DNA of 64,000 bases from Moniliella sp. 'wahieum' (taxonomy: Eukaryota > Basidiomycota > Moniliellomycetes > Moniliellales > Moniliellaceae): positions 434,001 through 498,000 of the forward strand of contig RSEE01000010.1 in assembly GCA_003971905.1 (NCBI GenBank), written 5' to 3'. Under the pieces are notes generated by a model. That model did no database searches and was not told where the DNA came from. It saw nothing but the letters and a program-made list of their open reading frames with translations. The position numbers and the translations under genes are program-made. Positions 11,951-23,278 of the stretch are shown here, in pieces (position 1 is the stretch's first letter; each line of letters opens with the position of its first letter).

Positions 11951-12565
11951 AATGCCATCCATGAAAGCTGGCTTTGGCGCTTTGAATCAACCGGCGCGCA
12001 TCATGCTCGGTGCTTCTGCAGGCGACAAGGCTGCACCACTGTGATTGCGCGCCGGTATCCCTGTTGTGACGCCCTATTCCGCGTACCGGATCCATTTCAT
12101 GCGGCTGTCTACCGATGGATTCGGATGTCAACGACAGACGCACGTGGACCATCGCATCAATGGCGCATCTGTCGTCGCTCTGCTTTTCGGTCGGGCTGGC
12201 TCTGCAGGGCGACAAGTCACACCGGCAGCGGCATGACGCATCTGCTAGAACAGGGAATGCTTAGTGGGATGGAATTTATACCACAGGACTGAGACTAGTG
12301 TTGGGTGGAATGGAAGAGTGGAGTGGGTTGAGTTGGGTGCATATTCCGGCTCTTAAAGACGGCCCTGTGCCGTAGCGACTGGATTGATATACGATTCCTC
12401 GCATGGTCGAGCGCCCGCCTGCATCACGTGCCGATTCACCGAAGCCAGCTATAAACCCTTTTGCGTCCATACTAATACCACATACTTCTACGCGGAGATT
12501 GCATGCGCCCCCTCTTTCACCATCACCACCACCGCCTGCAGTAGCAGCTTCTGTGTCGTTGGCAT
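11951..12565. other. intergenic, no gene recognised
   Basis: Several short open frames on both strands are of similar quality and none matches a family. The base composition up to about 12240 is coding-like (GC-rich), so a decayed or unrecognised small gene cannot be excluded. The part after 12400 is pyrimidine-rich, as in the leader of the following gene. Confidence 0.4.
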
Positions 12566-14697
12566 TTGCAAGAAAGCACCACCAGGTCAATGCCCTCCTT
12601 CCTCCCATTCCCCTCCAGCACTCCACCCACCTCAGCTTGGGCCGAGCACCCTCCGAGCCTGTCGTCAGTCCCCGCCGCGCCTGAGACTGTCGCCAACGCC
12701 ACACGCACCTGGTCCCCACGCCCCTCGCCCCTTCCCGACTGGTTCACACTATCGGCTGATTCGCCCCCCTACATCCCCAGGACAAACCCCACACCTTCCT
12801 TTATTTCCCCAGAGACCATCACCAGCAGCGCCCAGCCCTGGAGCGGGCCCATCATCACCTCAGACATGGGCATTCAGGCTTTCAATCCGCTTGCCCATCA
12901 TGGCCGCTTCCTCTGTGACAATCCACCATCTCTCACCCACACTCCATCTCCATTGAATGAAGGACCTCGTATGAGCAATCGCCTTGCTCCCCAATATCCA
13001 TTCCCCGCCTCTCCCAGTACCGTCACCTCCGCCAGGCCCTCCCCCTCCCTCCAGCCGTCACCAACGGTATTCAGCCCTCATTCCTCCTTTTTCTCTCCCG
13101 AGGTGCGTTAGAACCACATGGGTCCCGTTAACCAGAACCGGCTCCGTTTTGACGGAATTTACTCACTTTTTCATTCTGAATGCTATAGCCATCCTTATCA
13201 GCGTCAATTGATTTCGCGGTGCCACAGGAACCGCTTGACTACGACTATAAGCGGCATGTGTTGACCACAGGGGTGAACCTGTCTCATTCGAGCGCAATGC
13301 CGTTTCCTAACTTGGTATGTCACGCTGTGGGTCTCCTTTGATAATAGTCCTTTTGGCTTACCGTGTCATCTCATCATGGTGCAGAACACATCCAACAAAA
13401 ATGATGCGTTCACAGAGGAACAATTGCAAATGCTGGCAAATGTGCTGGAGACAATGCGAAACAAAGTGGACGAACAGGAACGGATGCTTTCCAAGTTTGA
13501 CGTGGTCCTACATCAAGTACGGTCTAACGCAATGCACCGCCTACGTCTTTGCCATGTTAATGAGCTTGATGGCAGTGGGAATGACGGTGTTCCTACCAAA
13601 CACGCTTCCTTTTGGGTACGACAAATCTTCTCCAACGAGGAGCATCCCCGTGCATCGTTGCATGCGTCGTGTTTGATGCAAACCCAACTTTGTGGGCTCC
13701 TTTGGTGCGCAAGCAAGAGATTGTGGAGGCTGTTCGCACGTACATAATGCCGCTCAGTACGCACCAACACGGCAACTGGTTGGTCCAGAAGGCGATCAAG
13801 TCCAATCCAGCGCTCGTTACTTCTCTCTTGGGGCGTTGCACAGCCTTGGCTTTGAGCGACTTTGGCTACCATGTGCTGGTGTGGGTGATTAAGGCCACGT
13901 GCGAATCGTTTGCCCGAATGGTGGTGGACGAGATGCTTTCTCACAACGTATACGAAACATTTCGCACCAAGAGCTCAATTCACGTATGGCAACAAGCACT
14001 GGAGGTCAACTGGGTCGAGGAGCCCGACTATCGCCAACGAATGATTAATCAACTCAACCAGGCCATCCGTGGACGCTGGGCGGACATTGCTAGGTCCGAA
14101 TGGGGGTCTATCTTACTTCAGTCCTGGTTTGAGTCAGCAGAGTCAACGGAGAAGGAGGAGGCGATTGGAGAACTGTTGGCCGCATCGCCTGCCTTGCTCA
14201 TTCATCCCCGTGCGGTATGGGTGATGGAGCACATACTCAAGCTTGGTTCGCCCGAGCACAAGGCCAAGGTACTCGACTGCATTGTGCAGCATGCAGTTTT
14301 GGTCACCCAGTCTCAGTACGGACACAAGGTAATTGCCGAGGCACTCCACAAGGGAGACAAGCCCTTCATATCTCGCTATGCCCTTGCCATTTGTGCTCCT
14401 TCTTCCTTGACTGCGCTCGCCTCTACTTCGTCACACTCCTCATTGGGCTTGACGTCGCAACCTCTGTCCCCGGCAGCCCAGATGGATCTTAATCTAGTTG
14501 GAGGCGGCGGCACCAGTCGCCAGCCAGCATTGATCAACTTAGCGTTACGGGACTCGGGAGGAAATATGGTCATGACGCTCTTGTCTAAGTGCGATTCGGC
14601 GGCCCGGGACGCTGTATTGCGTACGGTAGCTCGCAACTCGACCGTTCTCAAGGGGGACCCAAATGGAAGCCGGGTGGAGAAGATGTGCCGTATGTGA
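12566..14697 (+). CDS. Pumilio-repeat (PUF) RNA-binding protein
   Basis: Probable sequence-specific mRNA 3' UTR binder. The first ~180 residues are Pro/Ser-rich and disordered (a second Met at 12590 may be the true start). Introns are seen at 13103-13188 (joining SFFSPE to PSLSAS in phase) and 13315-13384 (joining MPFPNL to NTSNKN). A predicted coiled coil follows (LQMLANVLETMRNKVDEQER). The C-terminal ~300 residues hold divergent PUF repeats: VRTYIMPLSTHQHGNWLVQ, LALSDFGYHVLVWVIKA, HPRAVWVMEHILKLG, and VLVTQSQYGHKVIAEAL. A frame change near 13670 precedes FDANPTLWAPLV. The repeats are too diverged for me to assign an individual PUF protein or predict the RNA motif. The C-terminus (DPNGSRVEKMCRM) is short. 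Confidence 0.75.
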
Positions 14698-15527
14698 AAG
14701 AACCTGATGGGGAGTATGTGTGGGAGGGGGGGTTGAGACTAGATGAAGGCAAGGTTGGCTGCTGACTTATGGTTATGGACAAAACAGAGCGGGCTCGAAC
14801 CTCCAACGCCATGAGTTCTTCCTAATCATCCCGTTATTGACAAGCGTTTCGCGTTTGTACCGGCTTCTCCTTAATTTGCTAATGAGGCAACCCGTTCTTT
14901 CCCTGTTCTTCCCCATCCCGTATCTTTCTTAGTCTGCCGATTCACCCTGGTTGGTGGGGCTTTTGATGGTCCGTTCTTATTTGTCCCAGTGCTTGTTGCC
15001 TCTGGCACAGTGCGGCGGTGTCGCCCACCATGTTTATATTTCGCCGTCCACAACAATACACATTCACAGACACACGCTGTAGCACGTTATGCACGTTATG
15101 CCTTTGACTACATGACCTACCCTTCCTGACCTGGCGGATGGAGCCGATCGTGAATACGATTTAGTATAATATAAGGCAAAGGACTCAGTCGTCGCAATTC
15201 CACCAAAACATAAACCTCGATCAAGATGGCACGTCGCAAGTTGTGCGTGGGGGCGTATGGAGACGTGCACAGTCGTAAAAAGAAGGAACCGCCTCCATCA
15301 CTTTAGTACATGCACACACACAGAGACGGCGAAGAAGAATATGAATATATGGACGGGGGAACAGGCACAAACGAGGGTGCAGAGGTGTGTATGGGGGGGG
15401 GGTACAAAAGATGAGGGGCTGAGAGTCAAAGGGGTGACTCACGATGTTTTGTCGTGCTGTTGACCAGAGAGAGAATCGGAGAATGAGGAGGCCCACTACG
15501 AGTGTGTGGGTAGAGGGGATTGTTGTG
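14698..15527. other. convergent intergenic region
   Basis: 3' flanks of the PUF gene (+) and the GRAM-like membrane gene (-). No gene is seen. The 15160-15190 part (TTTAGTATAATATAAGG) is AT-rich and may carry polyadenylation signals. A run of nine G occurs near 15392. Confidence 0.5.
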
Positions 15528-18500
15528 TTAAACTCCAGGCTTAGTAACGCTCCGTCCGCCACACAAAGGTGCCAATGCAAGTACATGGTTGAACGCCGTA
15601 TCACGGCTGGACGAGTCGGGGAATGTTAAAGTCACTCCTTGGCCACGAGAAGGGTCAAGTTGGGCTGGAGCAATTCGGTCTTTTGAACGCGTGGGAAGCG
15701 GAGACGCGTACGCAGGGTTGCGCAAGTGGATGTACAGTTGGGCCTGGGGCAGCTTGGCCAGCACCTGGATTCGATCCAAGGATACATCCAAAACAGATTG
15801 TTGGTCCTGAGTGGAAGGAGGAAGAGTCGTGGGGTCGGCGAACTCATTCATCGCAGCATTAGCCACTTGGGAAAAATTGAGCCGAGATGGGGAAACAACG
15901 AGCAGAAGTGGGGTACTATCCACTTGAATGGCGTATGTGCCTTGGGCCAACCAAGTCGACTGGCCCAAACACTGCTGTGCCAAACGGGCAATTGGCTCAT
16001 AGATTATACCGGCAGCCAATGCGCTCGGGCTGGAAGTTGAGGCAGTCGTGACTGAGGAGGCACGTTGACGGATGAATTCCATAGCCAGCTCCGTGTCGTC
16101 AGGAGCAGCCAGGATGCGCAGAATGGTGCGCCCACCCTTGCCTCCAAGGCCTAGCTTGGAGCGGACGGGTGCGCTGAAGAAGAGCATCGCTAATAGGAAC
16201 GAGACCCAGTGCAAGCCAAGGGCAAGCAGGGCAACCCATCCTAGCAGGATCAACGCGACTGCTCTCCGGCTGGCCCCGGGTGCGCGCCAAAAGATCACAT
16301 TGCCCATTTGCTCGTGTAAACGGATCAGACTTGTCGCCCAGGCAGCAGCGTCAGGATCGTAGAAAGAAAGATCAGTGCCGCCTGTGGAAGACCCATGGCT
16401 ATCCAACCTCCCCGCTTGAGGGTGAAGACCAAGCGAGGCAGAGCCAACCTGACGCAGCGCCGTCATGTCTTGGCTGTACGTCGACAGACTACCGCGTGCC
16501 ATGATGACGAGGAATCCGCCAATAAAGACTGGCGCCACGACCCCATACTTCCAAGCCAGCAGCCACACCTGACACACGACAGGCCGTCAAGTTAGTACAT
16601 GCGTCCTTCTTCTTCACCCAATCGGGAAACAATCAAAGGGAGACGTACCAAAAAAACCAAAGTAATGTAGCGATGCTGTCCCATCTGTAGACCGCGCCCA
16701 ATGTATCATCAAGGGCGGTAAGGATAGGGCGATAGCAGCGTAGAGCCTCAAGAGGCCAGCGTGCCCAAATCCCGTTCCTGCCATCCCCATTGTGCCTTGT
16801 GATTTGTAGATGACGGTCGGGAATGGATGCTGCTCTTCGAGCTCGATGAAGGAAACGAGTAATCGTTGTCCTGTGAGCTCGAAATCCAAGCGCTCTGGAA
16901 CCGTTGGGGGTTGTGGCGGTCTCGGCTCAGTTCGGGGGCCTGGCGCCAAGCGGGTTGGAGTAGTAGCTGACATGAGCGAGATTAGCGTAGTGACGAAAGC
17001 CATAATGTACCCAGCCACGTTAAACACCTTTCTTCCATCATGCTGAGTCATTGTCCACTGTTCTTCGTTGGAAGCTGATCCAGAAAGACGATTTCCTCTG
17101 ATGATTCGTAGGATTAGCAATACTCTCTCCTTGGCTTGCGTAAAAAAGAGCCTCCTCGGCCACCTGAGAAGTATCCACGGCGGTACAGTGAGCAACGCGC
17201 GGGCAGTGTGGATGTTCTTGCCCCACGACATAAGATACCGCACCACCATTAGATCCGACCATGTCGTCTGGTTCAGCACGTCGGCCGTAGCAGCTTCCTT
17301 GGAACGTGCAGACGATGCCGGCGTGGTCCTCCTTGGGGTCGGCAAGGGACGTCAAGGCAGACAGGGTCGCAGATGCAGCAGCGACGCCGCCCCAAAATCG
17401 GTCGCAAGCCTCGAGCTGTGATGCCCCTGTTGCTCCATTCCATCCGGGGGATTCGTGCGGTCCGACAAAGACTCCAAACTTTCACTAATCAGGGCATCAC
17501 TGCCCCGAGCTGACGAATGAGTCGAATCGGGCGTGAACTAATGCTAGCTGGTGCCTTGGTAAAGTCGAGATGGGGGGACTGGTACACGTTCGTCTTAAAT
17601 GCCGAATCAGCTGGCCCACTGGACCATGGAGAACGATGACGCAACTGCTGTGTAGTGGAAGCGGTGGCCTCTGGTTCAGGAGAAGCTGCGAGAGCCCGAG
17701 GGGTGACAGCACCACTTTCCTCCTCTCCCGAAGCGTTAGGATGGGGAGGTACCCCATCGTCTGTTGATGCGGTCGAATCAGTTTCGTTAACTGTAAAGCA
17801 CTGCAAGCTGTGGAGGCTTCCAGAACCCGCCGAGCCTGAGCCAGAACCAGACCCAGAACCAGAAACAGAACCAGAAACAGAGCCAGATCCTTTCGCTGAA
17901 TTGGATCCCCACTTTCCCGAATTAGCCGATGAGGTAGAGCCAGGCCGTGATCCTGAGGAATTGCGAGATGATAAAGATGCGTTGGGGGAAGTCATGGCAG
18001 GGGGTGACTTGGATGTTGATTTCCCACCATGGCTTGGACGTGAAAAGAGGTCAGTTTTCGTGGAGTCCGCGGGTGAATCATTGGAAGACACGGGCGCAGG
18101 GGAAGGGACTGTGCTGGCCTTTTCACGCAATGTGACTGAGACCGTTGAGATTCCCGCCAAGATGGCATTACGGCTTCCAGAACGAGAACTAGGGCGCTGC
18201 GATTTCTTGCGGGATGGGCGGGTACTAGGTTGTGCAGGAGGCACAACTCCAGGGATTGGCTGGAGCCGGGACTGTTGACCACCTTCAGAGGGTGCTGAAG
18301 GTGGGGGGGGTACAGGCGATCCGACAACACTAGCGCTTGCGTTGGGTCCAATCGAGCTAGCAGCCGCTGTGCTACTGAAGCTGCCCCTGCGGGCCACCAT
18401 GCCCGACGCGTCCCCCAGACTTTCCGCGCCAGATGACGCTCGTGGCCGAGAGTGGCGAAGCGGGGGGAGAGGTTCAGCAGAGCTGTCCCCAGATGAGGCA

Positions 18501-19662
18501 GAAGGGGCACTTCCCGAGTTGGAAGGATCATTGTCCAAAAAGACACCTGGAAGACCGACTGCATCAGTCGTTGGTGTATGGAGCGACGCATCTCGAGTTT
18601 TTTCTGCAGCACTCGCATATGGTGCGATACTGCGTGCATTCGACTTGTTGGGGCCTAATTCAGGGGCCTCCCTAGCTGGAAAGGCTGTGAAATGCTGAGA
18701 GGCCATTCCGGAGTCGCTCACGTATTGCCGAACAGGACTGGAGGACCCACGGGCTAAGAGTTCCCTGGGGGCTGTACCTTTGGTCGCAAGCGCATCTGAG
18801 TTGGGCGCAGCAAACGACGGTACCGCTGACTTGTTTCCCATATTAGAATTGGGCCCGGGAGGGAGATAAGCGGATGAGTTGGAGACGGATTTAGCCCGAG
18901 AAAGGGTTGCAGTACTGGATGCCTTAACACCAGAGGAGGACGATGTACCAGACTGGGGCCGAGTGTGGGGAAGACTTTGGTTTGATGCGGGCGAGGAGGC
19001 AAGGCGGACCGAGTCGGCGATTGATTGAGGACGGGATGACGTGCCCGAAACGCGCGAGTCTTCCGAGGGCGAACCAGGAAGCGGGGGGGGTGAGAGTCGA
19101 CAAGCGACTCCCGCGAAGGAGACCCATTCCAATCGGTCGAATAACTGTGGAGGCTCTCCGCGATCGGGGTTAAACCAGTGCGGAGGTAGGCTTCCTGCCA
19201 CGAGTCAGGCCACTCATCTAACCCGCCAGGAGGGCGGCCAGAAAGGCCATGACGGCTGGAGGTGCGCATCATTATGCGTTCCATGTTGTCCCATACATCC
19301 TCGCCCTCATCGCTGGAATCGGACGAGCTGGGATCATCGCCCTCATGAGGATGGCCATACCGGTTGAGAGAGCCGATCCAGGCGGAGGAATCATAATGCT
19401 CCAAGGGGGAATCGTCGGCGCCAAGATAGCGTCCGTAGCTGTCTTCGGTGCTGGGGGTGCTGGAGGCAGAAGAGGCGTCGGGTGTGGAGTGCTGAGGCGC
19501 CGGTTGGGCTGGAAGCGCAGCGGGCGCTGGCTCGGTGGTGGAGGAGGGTGGGGCGCCGCGTGAGGACGGAGGCGCAGGCGCAGGCAGGGCAGAGGGGAGG
19601 GGAGGGAGCGCGTGCAGCACCGCGTGCTGCTCCTCCGGCGGCAGCGTGGACGGGGCAGCCAT
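15528..19662 (-). CDS. large Ser-rich membrane protein with GRAM/PH-like C-terminus
   Basis: Tentatively one gene. The start at 19662 gives MAAPSTLPPEEQHAVLHALP, followed by a long disordered Ser/Pro/Ala-rich region that includes a Gly-Ser dipeptide run (17830-17890). A middle part starts with a Phe-Trp-Gly-Gly motif (DRFWGGVAAASATLSALTSL) and the helix VPPWILLRWPRRLFFTQAKE, and has membrane segments such as VAGYIMAFVTTLISLMSA. An intron with donor GTACGT and branch TACTAAC at about 16570-16645 leads to VWLLAWKYGVVAPVFIGGF. Next comes a hydrophobic pair (AVALILLGWVALLALGLHWV, SFLLAMLFFS). The last ~180 residues end SSRDTAFNHVLALAPL, reminiscent of the end of a GRAM domain. The order resembles GRAMD4-type proteins, but this is inference. 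Several frame changes (near 17350, 17500 and 19090) mean it could also be two genes. Confidence 0.45.
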
Positions 19663-20617
19663 GGCGACGGGGGGAGGGTGGTGGGTCGCGAGGTGGGGTT
19701 GGCGCCCAGAGCGTCTCTTAGCGGCGGCGTGTGCGTGTGGGGCACAGCAACACGGCGGGCGCGACTGGCGCCGTGCCGGAGAAGGAAGCGGTCTGTGGGG
19801 TTGCGTGGGGGCAGCCAGGGGTTGTCACCGGGGGTGGTGGCTACGATGGGTGAGTGCCTGTGAATGTCGCAGTGGTGCACGCGACACTGGCCCTGTGCTG
19901 CCCATGCAGGCACCCGCACGGTGCATGTGGAGCAGAAGGCGAGCGAGCGAAAACGCACACTCGCCGGACATGGCCCTGAGCGCGAGCGTATTAACAAACC
20001 AGCTGCTAGCTCTGAGTATCTCCTGACTACATCCTGCGGGCCCAGTAGCTGGCGATGCGGGAGATGGGGGGATGGAGATGGAATTCCACAGCTAACAAAA
20101 AGCGCTACCGATGGGCCGTGATGTATAACAGGCTCCGGGCTCGGAGGCCAAGAGTGGAAGCCGTGGAACGTCTGGGATGCACTGCCCCCATGCACTGTGT
20201 GTATCGGGTCACGTGCAACTGAAGCTTGAAGGCCGATGGACTCTGGACCACTGGTGGTCAGCACAGGACTTACTCAGTGAACAGTCGGGGCTAATAAGCG
20301 AGGGAGATCAAGCTTCAAGGTCCTCTGTCTTCCAGAGACGGGGAAATGGCAAGATTGTGGGAGGAAACAAGACGCATCATCAGGCCTCTCAGGCCCTCAG
20401 GCAGGGAAGGAAAAAGCAAAGGGAAGGGGAAGAGCGAGATCAAGGCGACCATCGATCACAAGGTATGCCCAGAATTGGTACTTTTTGGAGCGAGCATATT
20501 CCATCAAGCCCCTTTTAGGTCTGAGCTCAGAACTCAGTCTGAGTACTGAGACTCAGTATCAGTGTAACAATGGGGGTGTAACATGTAAGCTCTAAGTTGG
20601 AGAGCAGTGTCATGCTC

Positions 20618-20631
20618 ATGCATCATGCATC
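20618..20631. repeat. heptad micro-array, TCA-TGCA
   Basis: Two ATGCAT hexamers each followed by C. Confidence 0.8.
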
Positions 20632-20657
20632 AAGCCAGTGCACCACTGTTGTTCCTG

Positions 20658-20676
20658 ACTGGGCCGTAGGCCCGGT
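20658..20676. repeat. GC hairpin (ACYGGGCC-GTA-GGCCCGGT)
   Basis: An 8-bp stem with a GTA loop. The third stem position is T opposite G (wobble) where the second copy at 28354-28372 has C. The flanking bases (TGA before, GGTC after) are also shared, about 24 bp in all. Confidence 0.8.
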
Positions 20677-22479
20677 GGTCCTCTAGTTTTTAACCCATTG
20701 ATCACTGGCGTTAAACGTTATCGATATAAGCCAAGACACGGGGAAGGCAGAACTGTGTGCATATTACAACGTTCCGCAACTGGCGAGCTCTCTCTGGACC
20801 CACCGCGCCTCGGTCTCCTCATCCATCCTTTTCGGTCCCTCTGAGACCCACTCACTACACATGGACTAGCGTCGGGAGCTTACAAGAGGCTATATATATG
20901 TGACGGTTCCCTTCTCTCTCTGCGCCCCATATGTCCTTAACCTGCCATATGAGATCTAAGAAAAGCCCATCATAGTGATGCAAGTGATGTGACGCCACAC
21001 TGGTGTTGTGGCGCCGGTAGCCCAAGTCCGAAACCCTCGAGATCATTCCGTGCAATATTCTTTCCTGGCGAGCAGGAATATTCTCTAGCCTTTGTAGCTC
21101 ATGTGCAATACAATACACTACCTGCCACCTGCTCTCTGGTCTATAACAAGCGATCCTTGCGTTATAGCACAGGCAGCCACATAATTTAAAAGTGCTCTCT
21201 GGGGACGACCTCCTCGTCCTCCCAAGTGGAACGCTCAGCGCATACTACCCCTTATTATGCTTTACCAGAGGCCCTTCCCCATTCCCGGAGGGAATGCCCT
21301 GATGTGAAGAAGAGGCTATATGCGTGTACACTCTCAAAATTGTGAGACGTACTAGATGGATAGTTAGCCCAGGTCTCCCTGTCCTTTTCTCATCCCTCTG
21401 GTCGAGTCGCGACCACCACCCGGTGCTCGTGGCACCATCCGATACTTCTCCTTACCCCTTTTATCAAAATGGTCTGATAACCCACTGCAATGGCTGAGAG
21501 TATTCCTATTGAGTAACATCCCGACGCAGCAATACCGGGCCCTATATATTCCCCGGGGCCCAAAAGATACGACCAGATTTTTTCTATATCCCTCTAAGGT
21601 TAACTGTCATTTGCTCGCATATGATGGTGTCATGAGGAATGTTCCCCTCGTTGAAGACAAATGACGTCGATAAAGGCTATCTTGACTTGAAAGTGTTTTG
21701 AAATAGGTCGTGGGTCTTTGCCCAAATTGTATTAGCACCACCTATAATGTACTCACCTGGTAACTGATGTGCTTGTGTGTCTTATCGAAATATGTTCATC
21801 GATCGTCGTTTTGAAGCGTTCATAGCATGTGTTGAACCTTAGGGACAAAACGAGGCGCTACAATCCCTAAGGAACTTGTCATTCGGTTGTCTCCTGTTAG
21901 CCCGTGGCAACCAACAATCAGGAAGCCACAGTGATTCCACCAAAGCAACAGGTTATATGACTTTCTGACACTCACTATTGGCTTCCAACTAAACTGGATG
22001 TAGCGCAAGAGATCAAACTACAAACGAGCGGGTTAAAGGACTGATGGGAGCGCGGATGAGCGATGAACTCCTCGAAGAACCCCCGTGACGGGATTGCAGG
22101 CTTCCCGGGTGGAGACTTTCCCTACTTATAGGAGACAAAAAACTCTTGGAGGACTGAACGCGTTTCATATCATCAAAGTGACAGTACTCCAGCGAAACGA
22201 AGGAGGGTTGCGACCGTGACTTGCTATAGTACTAGTCGGGAAATTAGCTTAGAGCTTTTTGCGCATCATAGAGAGCGGGCATGAAGGGAGATTAGGGAAG
22301 CTCCTATGGGCGAAAAGGGCAAGCGAGCTGTTTGAAACCAGGTTCTTCTACAGAAGAGAGTTGGAAAGGGGGGAGAGGAATAGTGTTGGGTGACTTGGTC
22401 TTTTCGCAATTGTGAGATCAAGGAACAGGCAATTTTTTTAGATTAAATATATATATAGGGGACAACAAGACTAAAGATG

Positions 22480-22840
22480 TGGGCTAAATAGGGAAGGAGA
22501 GAAGAGCAAGGGGGGGATGAGTCCAAGGGAACTGGGAGAGAAGAATGGAGAACAAATACACGAGACAGGAGAGAACGAGCCGAGGGTCACGATGGGAAAA
22601 GGACCCCAGAGGCAATAAGTGAGTCGAGACATTGAGCACAAAACATGTGTGCACACACAGCTTTGAGAAATGTGAGTTGTTGTCAAAAAGACGAGAGAAG
22701 GAGAGGAGAACAAACTGAAAAAATCAGAGAGAGCAGAATAGACAGACTGAGGAGAATAAAAATGGTTCCCATCAAGACAGCAAGAGGCGGGTAGTGATGT
22801 TGAGAAGAGGAGAGAAACCGAGAAGGGTAAGAAAAGAAGA
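22480..22840. other. purine-rich tract
   Basis: The plus strand is dominated by A and G (GGAGAGAAGAGCAAG, AGAAGGAGAGGAGAAC). An open minus-strand frame here merely reflects this bias (Ser/Leu/Phe-rich translation) and is not called as a gene. Confidence 0.6.
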
Positions 22841-22939
22841 GCGAAGGTGGCTTCACTCCGTGGGGTCCCCACATAGATGTTGGCCCATGACACCAACACC
22901 TCCCATGATACTTTCCAGTCAGTTCCTTCAATATCTTGT

Positions 22940-22992
22940 GGGCAATCTTGGGCGCTGCGTTTTTCTTTTATCCCAGCCTTAAGCTCTCTCAA
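22940..22992 (+). mobile_element. 3' end of dispersed retroelement-like repeat
   Basis: Ends TTTTATCCCAGCCTTAAG-CTCTCTCAATGATA. This matches, with changes, the common end CCTGTCCCAGCCTTAAGTTC-TGTCAATG found near 56535, 60503, 61387 and 62870. Only the terminal ~50 bp is recognisable. Confidence 0.45.
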
Positions 22993-23278
22993 TGATATGG
23001 TTGCAGAATAGAGATGTGCGTTACGAAGCGGATGGGTGAAATAGTGTTAGTTGGGCTTCCTACAACAAAACGGGTAGTTTTTAATCAATTTCTGTCGCTG
23101 ATCCCCTGCAGTAGCAACAAAAGACCACCATGTCACCAAACTAGCTTACCATGTAACTACGGATATGCCACTTGTCGTGTGCCAGATGTCACGCGGTCAC
23201 GTCTCATTGATGATCGTTAAAATGCACTCAAAAAGGTATCATATAAAAAAGGATACAGGAGGAGTCATCTCAAAGAGG

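Larger units (their letters stand above)
19663..23278. other. 3.6-kb gene-poor region
   Basis: No gene recognised. 19663-20560 is GC-rich promoter-side sequence for the gene ending at 15528. 20611-20680 holds a heptad array and a GC hairpin. 20700-22470 is AT-richer, with none of the palindromic micro-arrays seen elsewhere and no coding signal on either strand. 22480-22840 is strongly purine-rich on the plus strand. 22940-22995 resembles the 3' end of a dispersed element. Confidence 0.5.

Noticed and set aside
17655-18278. 207-codon plus-strand acidic ORF
   Set aside because: Antisense of the Gly-Ser and Ser-rich minus-strand coding region; the Glu/Pro repeat is just the complement of the Gly-Ser codons.
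19272-20264. 330-codon minus-strand ORF
   Set aside because: It overlaps the better supported start at 19662 in a different frame and is Pro/Arg/His-rich without any domain.
22471-22992. 173-codon minus-strand ORF
   Set aside because: Produced by the purine-rich tract; Ser/Phe/Leu/Pro composition bias only.
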